Below are positions 34,157 to 42,514 of a stretch of DNA of 64,000 nt, piece by piece. The first letter of the stretch is position 1; each line of letters opens with the position of its first letter. Source of the stretch: Bradyrhizobium sp. CCGB12 (lineage in GTDB: Bacteria; Pseudomonadota; Alphaproteobacteria; Rhizobiales; Xanthobacteraceae); assembly GCF_024199845.1 (NCBI RefSeq), contig NZ_JANADO010000001.1, positions 1,984,001-2,048,000 on the forward strand, in the 5' to 3' direction. Under the pieces are notes generated by a model. The model ran no database searches. It saw nothing but the letters and a program-made list of their open reading frames with translations, and was not told the origin of the DNA. The translations under genes were made by a program, and so were the position numbers.

Positions 34157-34432
34157 CTACGCCGGCGCTGTCGTCTTCGCATAGCCGCGACCATTGGCGA
34201 GGTCGCGCCGGAGCGATGGCGGCGCCGCGTGCAGGGCGAAGATGATCGCGATCTGAGTCCGGTTCTGGAGACGGTACTTGCGCATGATGTTGCCGATGTG
34301 CGCCCGCACCGTGTTCTCGGAGATCTTGAGCTCGTAGGCGATGTTCTTGTTCTGCATCCCCCGGGCGATCAGCATCATGAGCTCGCGCTCGCGCGGTGTC
34401 GGTGCAATCGAGTCCTTTGGATCCCGACTCAT
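34157..34432 (-). CDS. Short LuxR-type DNA-binding regulator without receiver
   Basis: The 91-residue protein is essentially a LuxR/GerE helix-turn-helix: TPRERELMMLIARGMQNKNI then AYELKISENTVRAHIGNIMR with the recognition helix SENTVRAHI. It has no N-terminal receiver or autoinducer domain, so phosphorylation cannot control it directly; it may act as a stand-alone regulator or dimerise with others. Strong ribosome site GGAGGAGCC before ATG 34432. It lies upstream of, and on the same strand as, no other gene before 34485 ends, so it is probably the last gene after the MacAB-like set. Confidence 0.85.
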   Translation of the reverse strand: MSRDPKDSIAPTPRERELMMLIARGMQNKNIAYELKISENTVRAHIGNIMRKYRLQNRTQIAIIFALHAAPPSLRRDLANGRGYAKTTAPA

Positions 34433-34484
34433 GGCTGGCTCCTCCCTGATCTTGGGTTGGATGTGGTCACTCCCAGCATGTGTT

Positions 34485-35708
34485 TCACTCCGTCTTGAGT
34501 GCCTCGATCGGGCTGAGCTTGGATGCCTTGTGGGCGGGATAGAAACCGAAGATGAGGCCGGTCACGATCGAGAAGACGAGGGCAAGGCCGATCGCCTGAC
34601 CGTCGATCGAGGTGATCCACCCGGCCATGCGGGCGACCGTCATCGAGAGCGTGACGCCGGCGGCGACGCCGATGGCGCCGCCGAGCAGACAGAGAACGAG
34701 TGCCTCGCAGAGAAACTGAAGACGGATATCGCGCATCCGCCCGCCAAGCGCGCGGCGGATTCCGATCTCCCGCGTGCGCTCGGTGACCGAGACGATCATG
34801 ACGTTCATGATGCTGATGCCGCCGACGAGCAGCGAGACCGAGGCTATGGCGACGAGCAGCAGCGCGACGGTGCGGATCGCTCCCTGCTGCGCCTCCATGG
34901 CGGCGGCGGGATCCTGGACCTTGAAGTCGTCCTCCTGGCCGGAGGGAACACGGTGGCGCTGCCGCAGCAGGTTCTCGATCTCCGATCGCGCGCCCGCCAT
35001 CTGGCCGTCCGCAGCGACCTTGGCGATGATGTAGGCGACCGAGTCCCGGTTGATGTTGCTTGCGCTGCCGAGGAAGCGCAGCTTGGCCGTGGTGAGCGGC
35101 ACGAAAGCGACGTCGTCCTGCGCCGGTCCCTTGCGATCGAGGACGCCGACCACTTCGAGTGGCACCTTCATGATCCTGATCTGCGCGCCGATCGGATCGT
35201 CGCCGGGCGCGAACAGCTCGCGGGCCACCGTGCTTCCGAGCATCACGACCTTGCCGGCGCCGGCCTCCTCGGTCGCGGAAAAATAGCGCCCGCTCGCAAG
35301 CTGCCAGTCGCGTACCATGAAATGTCCTGTTGTCGTGCCGTTGATGGTCGTATTCCAGTTCTTGCCCTCGTGGATCACCTGCGCCGTTCCGGCGATCGAG
35401 CCGGCCGCAGCCTGGATCTCCGGAATTTGCTCGAGGATCGCCTGCACGTCGCTCTCGGTCATCGTCAGCTTGCTGCCGTCCTTGAGCCGCACGCCGCCCT
35501 GGTAGACCGCGCCGGGCGTGATCATCAGCACGTTGGCGCCGATCGAGCGGATCTGCTCCTGGAGGCGAAGCTGCGCGCCGGATCCGATCGCGAACACAGT
35601 CACGATCGAGGCAACGCCGATCACGATGCCGAGCATGGTAAGGAAGCTGCGCAGCGGATTGAGGCGCAAGGCATGCAGAGCGATCTGAAAGCCCTGAAGC
35701 ATCGTCAT
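34485..35708 (-). CDS. MacB/FtsX-like ABC transporter permease
   Basis: The 407-residue permease has an N-terminal membrane segment (LRSFLTMLGIVIGVASIVTV, about 19-38), a large periplasmic MacB-like domain (about 40-275) and three C-terminal transmembrane segments (VALLLVAIASVSLLVGGISIM; LCEALVLCLLGGAIGVAAG; IGLALVFSIVTGLIFGFYP). The GGISIMNVMIVSVTERTREIGIRRALGGR segment is the conserved cytoplasmic loop of this family. It should form a mechanotransmission-type exporter with the next two genes: start overlaps the ATPase stop in ATGA. Confidence 0.9.
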   Translation of the reverse strand: MTMLQGFQIALHALRLNPLRSFLTMLGIVIGVASIVTVFAIGSGAQLRLQEQIRSIGANVLMITPGAVYQGGVRLKDGSKLTMTESDVQAILEQIPEIQAAAGSIAGTAQVIHEGKNWNTTINGTTTGHFMVRDWQLASGRYFSATEEAGAGKVVMLGSTVARELFAPGDDPIGAQIRIMKVPLEVVGVLDRKGPAQDDVAFVPLTTAKLRFLGSASNINRDSVAYIIAKVAADGQMAGARSEIENLLRQRHRVPSGQEDDFKVQDPAAAMEAQQGAIRTVALLLVAIASVSLLVGGISIMNVMIVSVTERTREIGIRRALGGRMRDIRLQFLCEALVLCLLGGAIGVAAGVTLSMTVARMAGWITSIDGQAIGLALVFSIVTGLIFGFYPAHKASKLSPIEALKTE

Positions 35709-36430
35709 GACGCAGCGCTCCGTTTCGGCAGGACCGGGACCAGGGTCTCGTCGCTGACGAGCTCGCCATCATGCAGGCGGATCGTGCGCCGGCACCGTGT
35801 CGCGATGCCGGGATCATGGGTGATCATCACCACGGTCTGGCCCGTCCGGTTGAGTGCGGCGAACAGCGCCAGGATCTCGGCGCCGGTTCGGCTGTCGAGT
35901 GCGCCGGTCGGCTCGTCGGCGAGCACGATCAGCGGAGAGGCGATCAATGCGCGCGCAATCGCAACGCGCTGCTGCTCGCCGCCCGAGAGCTGCCGCGGGA
36001 AGTGATGGGCCCGGTGCAGCATGCCGACGGCCTCCAAACTCTGCTCGGCGCGCGCCAGACGTTCCCTGCGACCGATGCCGCAATAGACCAGGGGCAGCGC
36101 GACGTTCTCGATCGCATCGTGGCGGGCGAGCAGATTGTAGGACTGGAACACGAAGCCGATGCTGCGGGCGCGCAAGGCTGATCGGCGATCTTCCGAGAGA
36201 TCGGCGACGTTAGTCCCTTCGAGATGGATTGCGCCCTCGCTCGGCAGGTCGAGCAGGCCGATCATGTTCATCAGCGTCGACTTGCCGGAGCCGGACGGTC
36301 CCATCACGGCGACGATCTCGCCTTGCGCGATGTCGAAGCTGACATTGCGCACGGCGGCCACGGCTACGCCGTCGGTGCGATAGATCCTGCTGACTGATTG
36401 GAGGCTGATAAGGGGCGGAGAGGCGGTCAT
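35705..36430 (-). CDS. MacB-type ABC transporter ATP-binding protein
   Basis: The 241-residue ATPase has Walker A GPSGSGKST (near 44-52), Q-loop FQSYNLL, signature LSGGEQQRVAIARAL, Walker B LIVLADEPTGALD and H-loop THD. This is the LolD/MacB-type nucleotide-binding domain. The ATG at 36430 overlaps the stop of the HlyD-like gene (ATGA), and its own stop overlaps the permease start. The nucleotide-binding and permease parts are separate genes here, unlike E. coli MacB where they are fused. Confidence 0.93.
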   Translation of the reverse strand: MTASPPLISLQSVSRIYRTDGVAVAAVRNVSFDIAQGEIVAVMGPSGSGKSTLMNMIGLLDLPSEGAIHLEGTNVADLSEDRRSALRARSIGFVFQSYNLLARHDAIENVALPLVYCGIGRRERLARAEQSLEAVGMLHRAHHFPRQLSGGEQQRVAIARALIASPLIVLADEPTGALDSRTGAEILALFAALNRTGQTVVMITHDPGIATRCRRTIRLHDGELVSDETLVPVLPKRSAAS

Positions 36431-37854
36431 GACCCGAACCTGATCCCGAGAAATTCCATGCCTGCCGGACGGATGGCCTGGCCGACGGCGACCTGGCTGC
36501 CCTCGACCAGATCTCCGCTCCTGAGCGCGACCTGTTCGGTGCCGGCCGCGCCGACCGTCACGGCAACACGCTGGAGCGCGCCGCTTGTCGTGCGCACCCA
36601 CACGCTGCTGCGTGCAGCGGTGTCCGGACGCGTGCCGGCAGGCTGGAAGCGCAGCGCCGCGAGCGGCACCTTCAGCACGTCGTCCTGCCGCTCGATCACG
36701 ATCTTCACCAGGGCCGTCATGCCCGGCAGCAGCGCGCCGTCGAGATTGGAGGTGGCGAGAACGACGGTGTAGGTGACGACGTGCTGCTGAGTCTGCGGCG
36801 CCTTGCGCACCTGCCGCACCACCGCCTCGAAGCGGCGGTCCGGATAGGCGTCGACGGTGAAATGGGCGCGCTGGCCGGGGGCGATGCGCCCGATATCGGC
36901 TTCGTCGACCTGCGCATGAATCTCCATGTCCTCCAAGCGGTGCGCGACCACGAAGGTGGTGCGCGATTCAAGTCCGACCGCGAGCGTCTGGCCCTCGTTC
37001 ACGAACCTGCCGACGACGACGCCGTCGATCGGCGAACGGATCACGGTGCGGTCGAGATCGGCCTGCGCTGCGGCGAGAACGGCCGCTTTCTCCGGCACCG
37101 CCATGCGTACCTGTTGCAGTTCCGCCTCGATCCGGCGGACGTCGGCCTGCGCGCCATCGACCGAGTAGGAGTTGAGGGACATCAGCACCTCGGCTTCGCG
37201 TTCCTGGGCGAGACGCGCCGTGAACTCCGTCTGCGCGTCGTCGACCGTCGTCGTCGCCACCACGTTTTGCGACTGGAGCGCCAGCTTGCGCTGGAGGGTC
37301 TTCTGCGCCGAGGACTTGACCGCCTGCGCGCTCTCGAGCTTGGCGGCGAGCACATCGCGGCTGCCCCTGGCGTTTTGCAGATCGATCCTGGCGCGATCGA
37401 GCTTGGCCCGCGCGACGTCGACCAGCGAGTTAGCGACGGCAAGCGAAGCCCTGGCTTCGTCGACCTTGGCCGCAAAGCTGCGCGGATCGATCAAAGCGAG
37501 CGGCTGATCCTTAGCGACGGTGTCGTTGAAGTCGACATAGACCCTGGCGAGCTGCCCGGATAACTGAGAGCCCACCTCGATCGTCTTGACCGGCTGGAGG
37601 GCGCCGGTGACGGTGACGGTCTGCTCGATGCTGCCGCGCTGGATCGAGGCATAGCGGAACATCGGCGCATCCGCCCCGAAGGTAGCGGCCTCGCGCCCCA
37701 CCGGCACGAGCAGCCGCCTGGTCGAGTCAAAGGCGCGGGCGGCCCTGCCTGCCGCGCTCTCCGCTGCGCCGGTGATGACGGCCGGCCCCGCGGCGTAGAC
37801 CGCAGCGAGACCGCATGACGTTCCGAGCAAGGCAATAAATGGCACAAATCGCAT
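36427..37854 (-). CDS. MacA/HlyD-like periplasmic adaptor protein
   Basis: The 475-residue adaptor has an N-terminal signal/anchor (VPFIALLGTSCGLAAVYAAG), a lipoyl/barrel half (IEVGSQLSGQLARVYVDFND ... DQPLALIDPR), a long coiled-coil hairpin (about 125-240, rich in AKLDRARIDLQNARG-type heptads), then the second lipoyl half (IRSPIDGVVVGRFVNEGQTL) and beta-barrel/membrane-proximal domains. It links the ABC permease to an outer-membrane channel. First gene of the exporter operon; the outer-membrane factor is not in the window. Confidence 0.9.
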   Translation of the reverse strand: MRFVPFIALLGTSCGLAAVYAAGPAVITGAAESAAGRAARAFDSTRRLLVPVGREAATFGADAPMFRYASIQRGSIEQTVTVTGALQPVKTIEVGSQLSGQLARVYVDFNDTVAKDQPLALIDPRSFAAKVDEARASLAVANSLVDVARAKLDRARIDLQNARGSRDVLAAKLESAQAVKSSAQKTLQRKLALQSQNVVATTTVDDAQTEFTARLAQEREAEVLMSLNSYSVDGAQADVRRIEAELQQVRMAVPEKAAVLAAAQADLDRTVIRSPIDGVVVGRFVNEGQTLAVGLESRTTFVVAHRLEDMEIHAQVDEADIGRIAPGQRAHFTVDAYPDRRFEAVVRQVRKAPQTQQHVVTYTVVLATSNLDGALLPGMTALVKIVIERQDDVLKVPLAALRFQPAGTRPDTAARSSVWVRTTSGALQRVAVTVGAAGTEQVALRSGDLVEGSQVAVGQAIRPAGMEFLGIRFGS

Positions 37855-38456
37855 ATCAAAAACCCCGCCTCTTGAAAAATGGCTTCGCTGGCGGCACGGA
37901 CAAAGATCGCGCTATGTTGTAAATCTTCCAAAGTAATATCGATTGTCATTATGTCGCCGTTGCCGGGGCGACGGTCGGGTGCGCCTGACGATCCAGAAGT
38001 AAAGTCGGTGGGTGCGACGCTTTCGTGATTTGAAGGGAACGCATACCGAGCGTATCGATATGATGCGCGCGGTATCGAACTCGACAAGCTGGCTGAACGT
38101 TCCGTCTGGTCTGGCCGAAGCGGCATCAGCTGGCGTTCGTATCGGCGCATGGGCGGCAATGCCATGACGCGATTGGCGAGACCACGGCGACGGCACCGAT
38201 CGACCGCATTCTCGATTTCGCCGCGCCATGGTTCCTCCGCCGGCGAGCCCGAAGTCGCCCAATCACCGCAATCACGAAGCCGGATGTGTGAACGCCTTCA
38301 CTCGTCTCCGGCGTGTGTTGGCCGTAAGACGTTGACCGGCGGACCGACGTTGTTCGTTCGATTCCGCGAATTCATCCAAGCACCTTGATCTCGTTTGCAA
38401 GAAGAATGGATTGCTCGTTGCTTGTTCATCGAGCCCAAGCCGGGGAGTCCGTTGCC
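37855..38456. promoter_or_regulatory. Divergent intergenic region, 602 bases
   Basis: Separates the minus-strand exporter operon from the plus-strand FixJ-type regulator. No gene is supported: frames here lack ribosome sites or family resemblance. It should hold both promoters. AT-rich spots are at 37905-37950 (TTCCAAAGTAATATCGATTG) and 38355-38410. Confidence 0.45.
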
Positions 38457-39116
38457 ATGAGGCCAGGTCAAGCCACAGTTTACGTCGTTGACGACGAAGT
38501 GCAGATTCGAACCGCGATAGGAAGTCTCTGCGAGGAGACCGGGCATCAGGTGAAGCTGTTCGCGTCGACCGAGGAGTTCCTCGCGGAGAGTATTTCAGGC
38601 GGACCTTCGTGCCTCGTGCTCGACGTCCGTTTCCCCGGCACGTCGCCGACCGGCCTCGAGCTGCAGCGCCGGCTGGCCGAGACGGGCGTCGCCATTCCGA
38701 TCGTTTTCATCAGCGGCCATTCCGACGTCCGTGTCTCGGTCGAAGCCATGAAGCGCGGCGCGGTCGAGTTTCTGCCGAAACCGTTTCGCGAGCAGGAGAT
38801 CCTCGACGCGATCAGACATGGCATCGAGCGTGACCGCAGACGAATGGAGCGCGAAGACGCCGTGCGCGACGCTCGGCAGCGCGTCGAGACGCTGACGGCG
38901 AGGGAGCGCGAGATCATGCTGCTGATGGCCGAGGGGCTCGTCGCCAAGCAGATCGCGGCGAAGCTCGGCGTGAGCGAGGTGACCGTGAAGGTGCATCGCG
39001 CCAGGATGATGCGAAAGCTGGAGCTGCGATCGCCGATCGAAGTGGTGCGACTGATCGACAGCATGGAGCGCGAAGCGGAGACGTCGCGCCCCGGCGTCCG
39101 ACAATCGCTCATCTAG
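38457..39116 (+). CDS. FixJ/LuxR-type response regulator
   Basis: The 219-residue protein has a receiver domain with acidic pocket D12-D13 (VYVVDDE), phospho-acceptor D56 (CLVLDVRFPG), T/S at SGHSD and the conserved K near 105 (FLPKPF), then a GerE-type helix-turn-helix (LTAREREIMLLMAEGLVAKQ; SEVTVKVHRARMMRKL). ATG 38457 follows GGGGAG. No cognate kinase gene is adjacent. It stands directly upstream of the curlin-repeat genes and divergent to the MacAB-like operon, which suggests control of either. Confidence 0.9.
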   Translation: MRPGQATVYVVDDEVQIRTAIGSLCEETGHQVKLFASTEEFLAESISGGPSCLVLDVRFPGTSPTGLELQRRLAETGVAIPIVFISGHSDVRVSVEAMKRGAVEFLPKPFREQEILDAIRHGIERDRRRMEREDAVRDARQRVETLTAREREIMLLMAEGLVAKQIAAKLGVSEVTVKVHRARMMRKLELRSPIEVVRLIDSMEREAETSRPGVRQSLI

Positions 39117-39282
39117 CTCGTCGTGTGGCGAGACACCGCGCAACGTCTAGTCCGTACCGACTAGCATGAACTACAGTCTGTCGCATGGAGCACGATCGGT
39201 TCAAAGTCATCCCTGCGATGTCGGCCTCCTTCGAGACGACATCCGAACCAAGTCGGACAACTTCGCCAGAAAGGGATACTCC

Positions 39283-39684
39283 ATGCGTAAATTTATTTTT
39301 GCTTCCGTTGCCGTGCTCGCTTTGTCCTCCGCGGCGCAGGCCGCCAACACGTCGACGACCGTGCAGGTCGGCCTCGTGAACGGTTCGAGCGTTTCGCAGA
39401 ACGGCCTCACCAACTCCACCTCGTCGACCAGCCAGCTCGGCCTCGTGAACACTGCGACCACGATGCAGGGAACAAGTGCGGCCTCGCTCAACAACGGCAG
39501 CACGGTGAACCAGGTCGGCGTGCAGAACACGGCGAACACCGGCCAGGTGGCGTTCGGCAACAACACCAGCGCAATCACCCAGAACTCGTTCGGGCCTGCC
39601 GCGCTCCAGAACAACTCCGCCGGCGTCGGCCAGCTCAGCGTGTTCGGCACCAACGGCAGCACCGTCTCGCAGACGGCGCACTGA
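39283..39684 (+). CDS. Curlin-repeat exported protein 1
   Basis: The 133-residue product has a signal peptide (MRKFIFASVAVLALSSAAQA) and a mature part of about eight imperfect 11-12 residue units of the form N-x5-Q-x-G, e.g. NTSTTVQVGLV, NGSSVSQNGL and NTANTGQVAFG. Asn, Gln, Ser, Thr and Gly dominate; charged residues are almost absent. This matches the repeat logic of CsgA/CsgB curlins, whose strand-turn-strand units stack into amyloid fibres. AAGGGA precedes the ATG. It is the first of five consecutive genes of this kind. Confidence 0.75.
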   Translation: MRKFIFASVAVLALSSAAQAANTSTTVQVGLVNGSSVSQNGLTNSTSSTSQLGLVNTATTMQGTSAASLNNGSTVNQVGVQNTANTGQVAFGNNTSAITQNSFGPAALQNNSAGVGQLSVFGTNGSTVSQTAH

Positions 39685-39803
39685 AGCACGGACCGTTTGC
39701 CCGGACGCACTCAGGTCGGTGCGTTCGGGCCATTCCCGACAAGAGCGCAATCGGGCCGGTCGAGCAGTCGCGATCGCCCGCCTATTCCCGCGGAGGAAAT
39801 CAC

Positions 39804-40196
39804 ATGCGGATCACCTATCTCGTTGCGACGGTCGTGGCGCTCGGCGCGCTGACCTCCGTCGATGCAAGGGCCGCCAACTCGGCCAGCGTGCTGCAATTCG
39901 GCACGATCAACAGCTCCTTCATCTCGCAGAGCGGGTCCACCAGCAACAGCGCCACCACGATGCAGTTCGGCGCGACCAACCAGGCGACGACGTTGCAGAC
40001 GGGATCGCTGCTCACTGTCAACACCTCGGTGATCGGGCAGGGCGGTACCACCGCGACCGCGTCCAACACCGCGGTGGCCGGCCAGGTCGGCGGCTCCAAT
40101 TCGAGCCTGATCGGCCAGATCGGCGCCAACAATGTGGCCGGTGTCGGACAGCTCGGGATCCTGAACGGATCGACGATTCTGCAGCAGGCTCCGTGA
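39804..40196 (+). CDS. Curlin-repeat exported protein 2
   Basis: The 130-residue protein has a signal peptide (LVATVVALGALTSVDARA) and the same N-x5-Q-x-G units as its neighbour: NSASVLQFGTI, NSATTMQFGAT, NSSLIGQIGA, NNVAGVGQLGIL, ending NGSTILQQAP. The C-terminal NGSTxxQ is shared with protein 1 (NGSTVSQ) and protein 3 (NGSTIVQ). GCGGAGGAAATCAC gives a strong ribosome site. Amyloid or fibre assembly is inferred from the repeat pattern. Confidence 0.75.
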   Translation: MRITYLVATVVALGALTSVDARAANSASVLQFGTINSSFISQSGSTSNSATTMQFGATNQATTLQTGSLLTVNTSVIGQGGTTATASNTAVAGQVGGSNSSLIGQIGANNVAGVGQLGILNGSTILQQAP

Positions 40197-40222
40197 GCAA
40201 GTCTGAAGTTGCGAGGCATGTC

Positions 40223-40633
40223 ATGAAACATCCTTTGGGAAGTGCATTTGCCGCAATGCTCGCCCTGTGCTCGGCCGGTGCAGGCTCGGCCGGTGCCCAG
40301 ACGGCCGACATCAAGACCATCGTGTCGGTCGGTGGACCGCCCGTCGTGTTGAACCAGAATAGTCAGCTCAACATGGCGGGCGTGTTCATGATCGGTGGCA
40401 GCACCAGCGCGACCGTGGTCCAGAACGGCACCAACAACGCCACCGGCGTCCTGCAATTCGGCGGGACCAATTCGACATCGATCGGTCAGGCCGGGACGAA
40501 CAATTTCGCGTTCGTCGGTCAGGCCGGCCAGTCGGCGACCAGCCTCGTCGCGCAGCTCGGCTCCATGAATACGGGTGTGGTCAAGCAGTTCGGTGCGGTC
40601 AACGGCTCGACCATCGTCCAGACCAGCCCGTGA
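40223..40633 (+). CDS. Curlin-repeat exported protein 3
   Basis: The 136-residue product has a signal peptide (FAAMLALCSAGAGSAGA, residues 9-25). A short N-terminal module (PVVLNQNSQLNMAGVFMIGG) is followed by units such as NATGVLQFGG, NSTSIGQAGT and MNTGVVKQFGAV, ending NGSTIVQTSP. The module and the MNTGVVKQFG unit are closely matched by protein 4 (SRINIARVIQIGG, MNTGAVRQFG), so the two are recent paralogues. ATG 40223, 26 bases after the previous stop. Confidence 0.72.
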   Translation: MKHPLGSAFAAMLALCSAGAGSAGAQTADIKTIVSVGGPPVVLNQNSQLNMAGVFMIGGSTSATVVQNGTNNATGVLQFGGTNSTSIGQAGTNNFAFVGQAGQSATSLVAQLGSMNTGVVKQFGAVNGSTIVQTSP

Positions 40634-40678
40634 CGGGCGAGCGATCTCGTCGGCGTCGACAACGAACGGGGAAGCGCG

Positions 40679-41140
40679 ATGCGATGCGGCAGACAGGTGT
40701 TGTGGCGGAGCTTCGCGCTGGCCGTGTTGATTGGCGCCGTCGGCGCGGCGACGCAGGCGTCGGCCGGATCCGTCCAGCGCAGCGTGACCAACCGGAACGT
40801 CAGCATCGAGACGGTCGTGCAATTCGGCGACAACGTTCAGCCTGTTACGATCGAGGAGAACAGCCGCATCAACATCGCGCGGGTGATCCAGATCGGCGGG
40901 ACCGGGACGGTGGACGCGACCATCATCCAGAACGGCACGCGCAACTATGCCAACGTGACCCAGGTCGGCGGCCCCACCAATGCGGCGATCGGTCAGTCCG
41001 GCGTGAGCAACATCGCCGAGATCACCCAGATCGGCAATTCCACCAACGCGCTCCTGCTCCAGATCGGAGACATGAACACGGGAGCGGTGAGGCAGTTCGG
41101 GCGTTTCAACTGGCTGGTGATCTTCCAGTTCGGCCGATGA
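40679..41140 (+). CDS. Curlin-repeat exported protein 4
   Basis: The 153-residue protein has a signal peptide (SFALAVLIGAVGAATQASA) and a charged N-terminal module (TIEENSRINIARVIQIGG), then units NGTRNYANVTQVGG, NAAIGQSGVS, NIAEITQIG, NALLLQIGD, MNTGAVRQFG and a hydrophobic end (WLVIFQFGR). It has more Ile/Arg than the others, so it could act as nucleator or cap in a CsgB-like role; that is inference. GGGGAAGCGCG precedes the ATG. Confidence 0.72.
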   Translation: MRCGRQVLWRSFALAVLIGAVGAATQASAGSVQRSVTNRNVSIETVVQFGDNVQPVTIEENSRINIARVIQIGGTGTVDATIIQNGTRNYANVTQVGGPTNAAIGQSGVSNIAEITQIGNSTNALLLQIGDMNTGAVRQFGRFNWLVIFQFGR

Positions 41141-41152
41141 TGGAGGTGTGAC

Positions 41153-41434
41153 ATGAAGTTGCTTCTGCTGGCATCCGGAATAGGGATCATGAGCGTGGTT
41201 GCGGCAGCGCCGGCCGGGGCCGGCGACGGTCACACCACGGTGGTTCAGGACGAGAACGGCACGTCCGTGATCACGCAGAGCGGCGATCCCGCGCAGGCCG
41301 AAGTCAGAATTGAGAAAGAGCCGGGACGCACGACGGTCTACCGCCGCAGCGGCGGAAACACCGCGATCGTGTCGCAAGGCACCGGCAATCCGCAGGACAT
41401 GCTCGACTGGCTGCGCAAGCAGCAAGGCCGCTGA
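41153..41434 (+). CDS. Short curlin-associated exported protein 5
   Basis: The 93-residue protein begins with a signal peptide (LLLLASGIGIMSVVAAAPAGA), has one or two NGTSVITQSG-like units and then a charged tail (EVRIEKEPGRTTVYRRSGGN, DWLRKQQGR). It is much more charged than proteins 1-4 and may be an accessory or anchoring factor. It starts 12 bases after protein 4 and ends before a bidirectional terminator. Confidence 0.65.
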   Translation: MKLLLLASGIGIMSVVAAAPAGAGDGHTTVVQDENGTSVITQSGDPAQAEVRIEKEPGRTTVYRRSGGNTAIVSQGTGNPQDMLDWLRKQQGR

Positions 41435-41441
41435 CGCACGA

Positions 41442-41473
41442 AGGCCCACCGTCCGTTGCGGGACCGTGGGCCT
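41442..41473. terminator. Bidirectional hairpin terminator
   Basis: AGGCCCACCGTCC (41442-41454) and GGACCGTGGGCCT (41461-41473) pair with one mismatch. It separates the curlin-repeat operon end (41434) from the convergent minus-strand gene end (41488). U-runs are weak, so efficiency is uncertain. Confidence 0.6.
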
Positions 41474-41487
41474 CGTGTCGTGCGGCC

Positions 41488-41769
41488 TTACCAGCGATAG
41501 ATGCCGGTCAGCGTGCCGTTGTTGTTGCCTTCAGGGCCGACATCGCCCTGCGACGAACTCGGGGTCGGATGGTTGCTGCCGTTGAGCGCGCCATAGGACC
41601 CGGCGACATCAGGATAATACGCGCGAGGCTGAACCGGTTCGTAGGCGGGCGCGGTGCGGTCCCAACCCACGCGCGGGCCGTTCCAATCGTAACCCTGTGC
41701 CGAGGCGGCCGCAGTGCCCGCGACGAGCGATGCCGTGATCAGGCAGAGGAGTTTTGACTTGTTCTGCAT
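41488..41769 (-). CDS. Small secreted hypothetical protein
   Basis: The 93-residue product has a signal peptide (LLCLITASLVAGTAAASA, residues 7-24) and an Asn/Gly/Pro/Ser-rich mature part ending GNNNGTLTGIYRW. ATG 41769 follows AGGAGC. No family recognised; it is convergent with the curlin-repeat operon. Confidence 0.7.
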   Translation of the reverse strand: MQNKSKLLCLITASLVAGTAAASAQGYDWNGPRVGWDRTAPAYEPVQPRAYYPDVAGSYGALNGSNHPTPSSSQGDVGPEGNNNGTLTGIYRW

Positions 41770-42054
41770 TGGAGATGCTCCTTGCTTGTGTCGGGGGCCA
41801 ACGGTTGCAATGCGGGAGCGTTCCGGACGGGTTGGCCGGCCCGCGATCAACTCCGATCAACTGGATATGAATCGCGTGCTGTGGAACGAAACGGCTGAAT
41901 GCGACGGGAATCCCGGGCGTTCTGCCGCACCATGTTCCCCGTTAATCGCGTGTCTTAACCAATAATTAATTATACGTTTGCGGGCGGGCGAGAGCCCGGC
42001 CTAGCGTGCGGTGGGGAGCCGCTATCTGCGAAGCCAAACGAGTTGGTGCGTATC

Positions 42055-42513
42055 ATGATGTCCAGATCACATGGCAGATCATTTGGGGCGCTATTCGCCT
42101 CCCTCGGCGCAGCCGCGCTGCTCCTTAGCCCCAGCGACAGTTTTGCCAGACCCGGCGGCGGCGCGCCGCATGGAATGGCCGCCGCGCCTCCAGGTGCAAT
42201 GGCGCGTGCGCCGATCGGGCCGGGGGCCCGGTTCCACCGTCGCAACAATGCCTTTGTCTACTGGCCCGGTGGCGGCGGGTTCTTCTACGACGGCGCGACG
42301 TACAGCCAGCCCTTTGGCGAGGCGGCGCAGCCGCTCTCCAACGATGTGCGCTACACCTACACCTATGACGTTCCCTGGGACTGGGCGCATCGCTTCCCGC
42401 CGAACGTCGTGCCGTCCGACCGGCCTTATGTGCCGAGCTGCCCGACGGAGCAGGTTACGGTGCCCGGCCGCGGCGGCATCGAGCACACCGTCAACATCAT
42501 GCGCTGCTACTGA
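42055..42513 (+). CDS. Secreted hypothetical protein with C-terminal CxxxxVTVPGRGG motif
   Basis: A 152-residue exported protein: signal segment FGALFASLGAAALLLSPSDSFA, an Ala/Pro/Gly-rich linker, then FVYWPGGGGFFYDGATYSQP and a conserved end YVPSCPTEQVTVPGRGGIEH TVNIMRCY with two cysteines that may form a disulfide. I recognise the YVPSC...EQVTVPG end from rhizobial hypotheticals. Starts MMSRSHG (ATG 42055); the neighbour at 42515 abuts tail-to-tail. Confidence 0.68.
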   Translation: MMSRSHGRSFGALFASLGAAALLLSPSDSFARPGGGAPHGMAAAPPGAMARAPIGPGARFHRRNNAFVYWPGGGGFFYDGATYSQPFGEAAQPLSNDVRYTYTYDVPWDWAHRFPPNVVPSDRPYVPSCPTEQVTVPGRGGIEHTVNIMRCY

Positions 42514-42514
42514 G

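Noticed and set aside
39283..41140. Repetitive coding region as a CRISPR or tandem DNA repeat
   Set aside because: Repeats are of the protein pattern only; DNA units vary too much and lack regular spacers.
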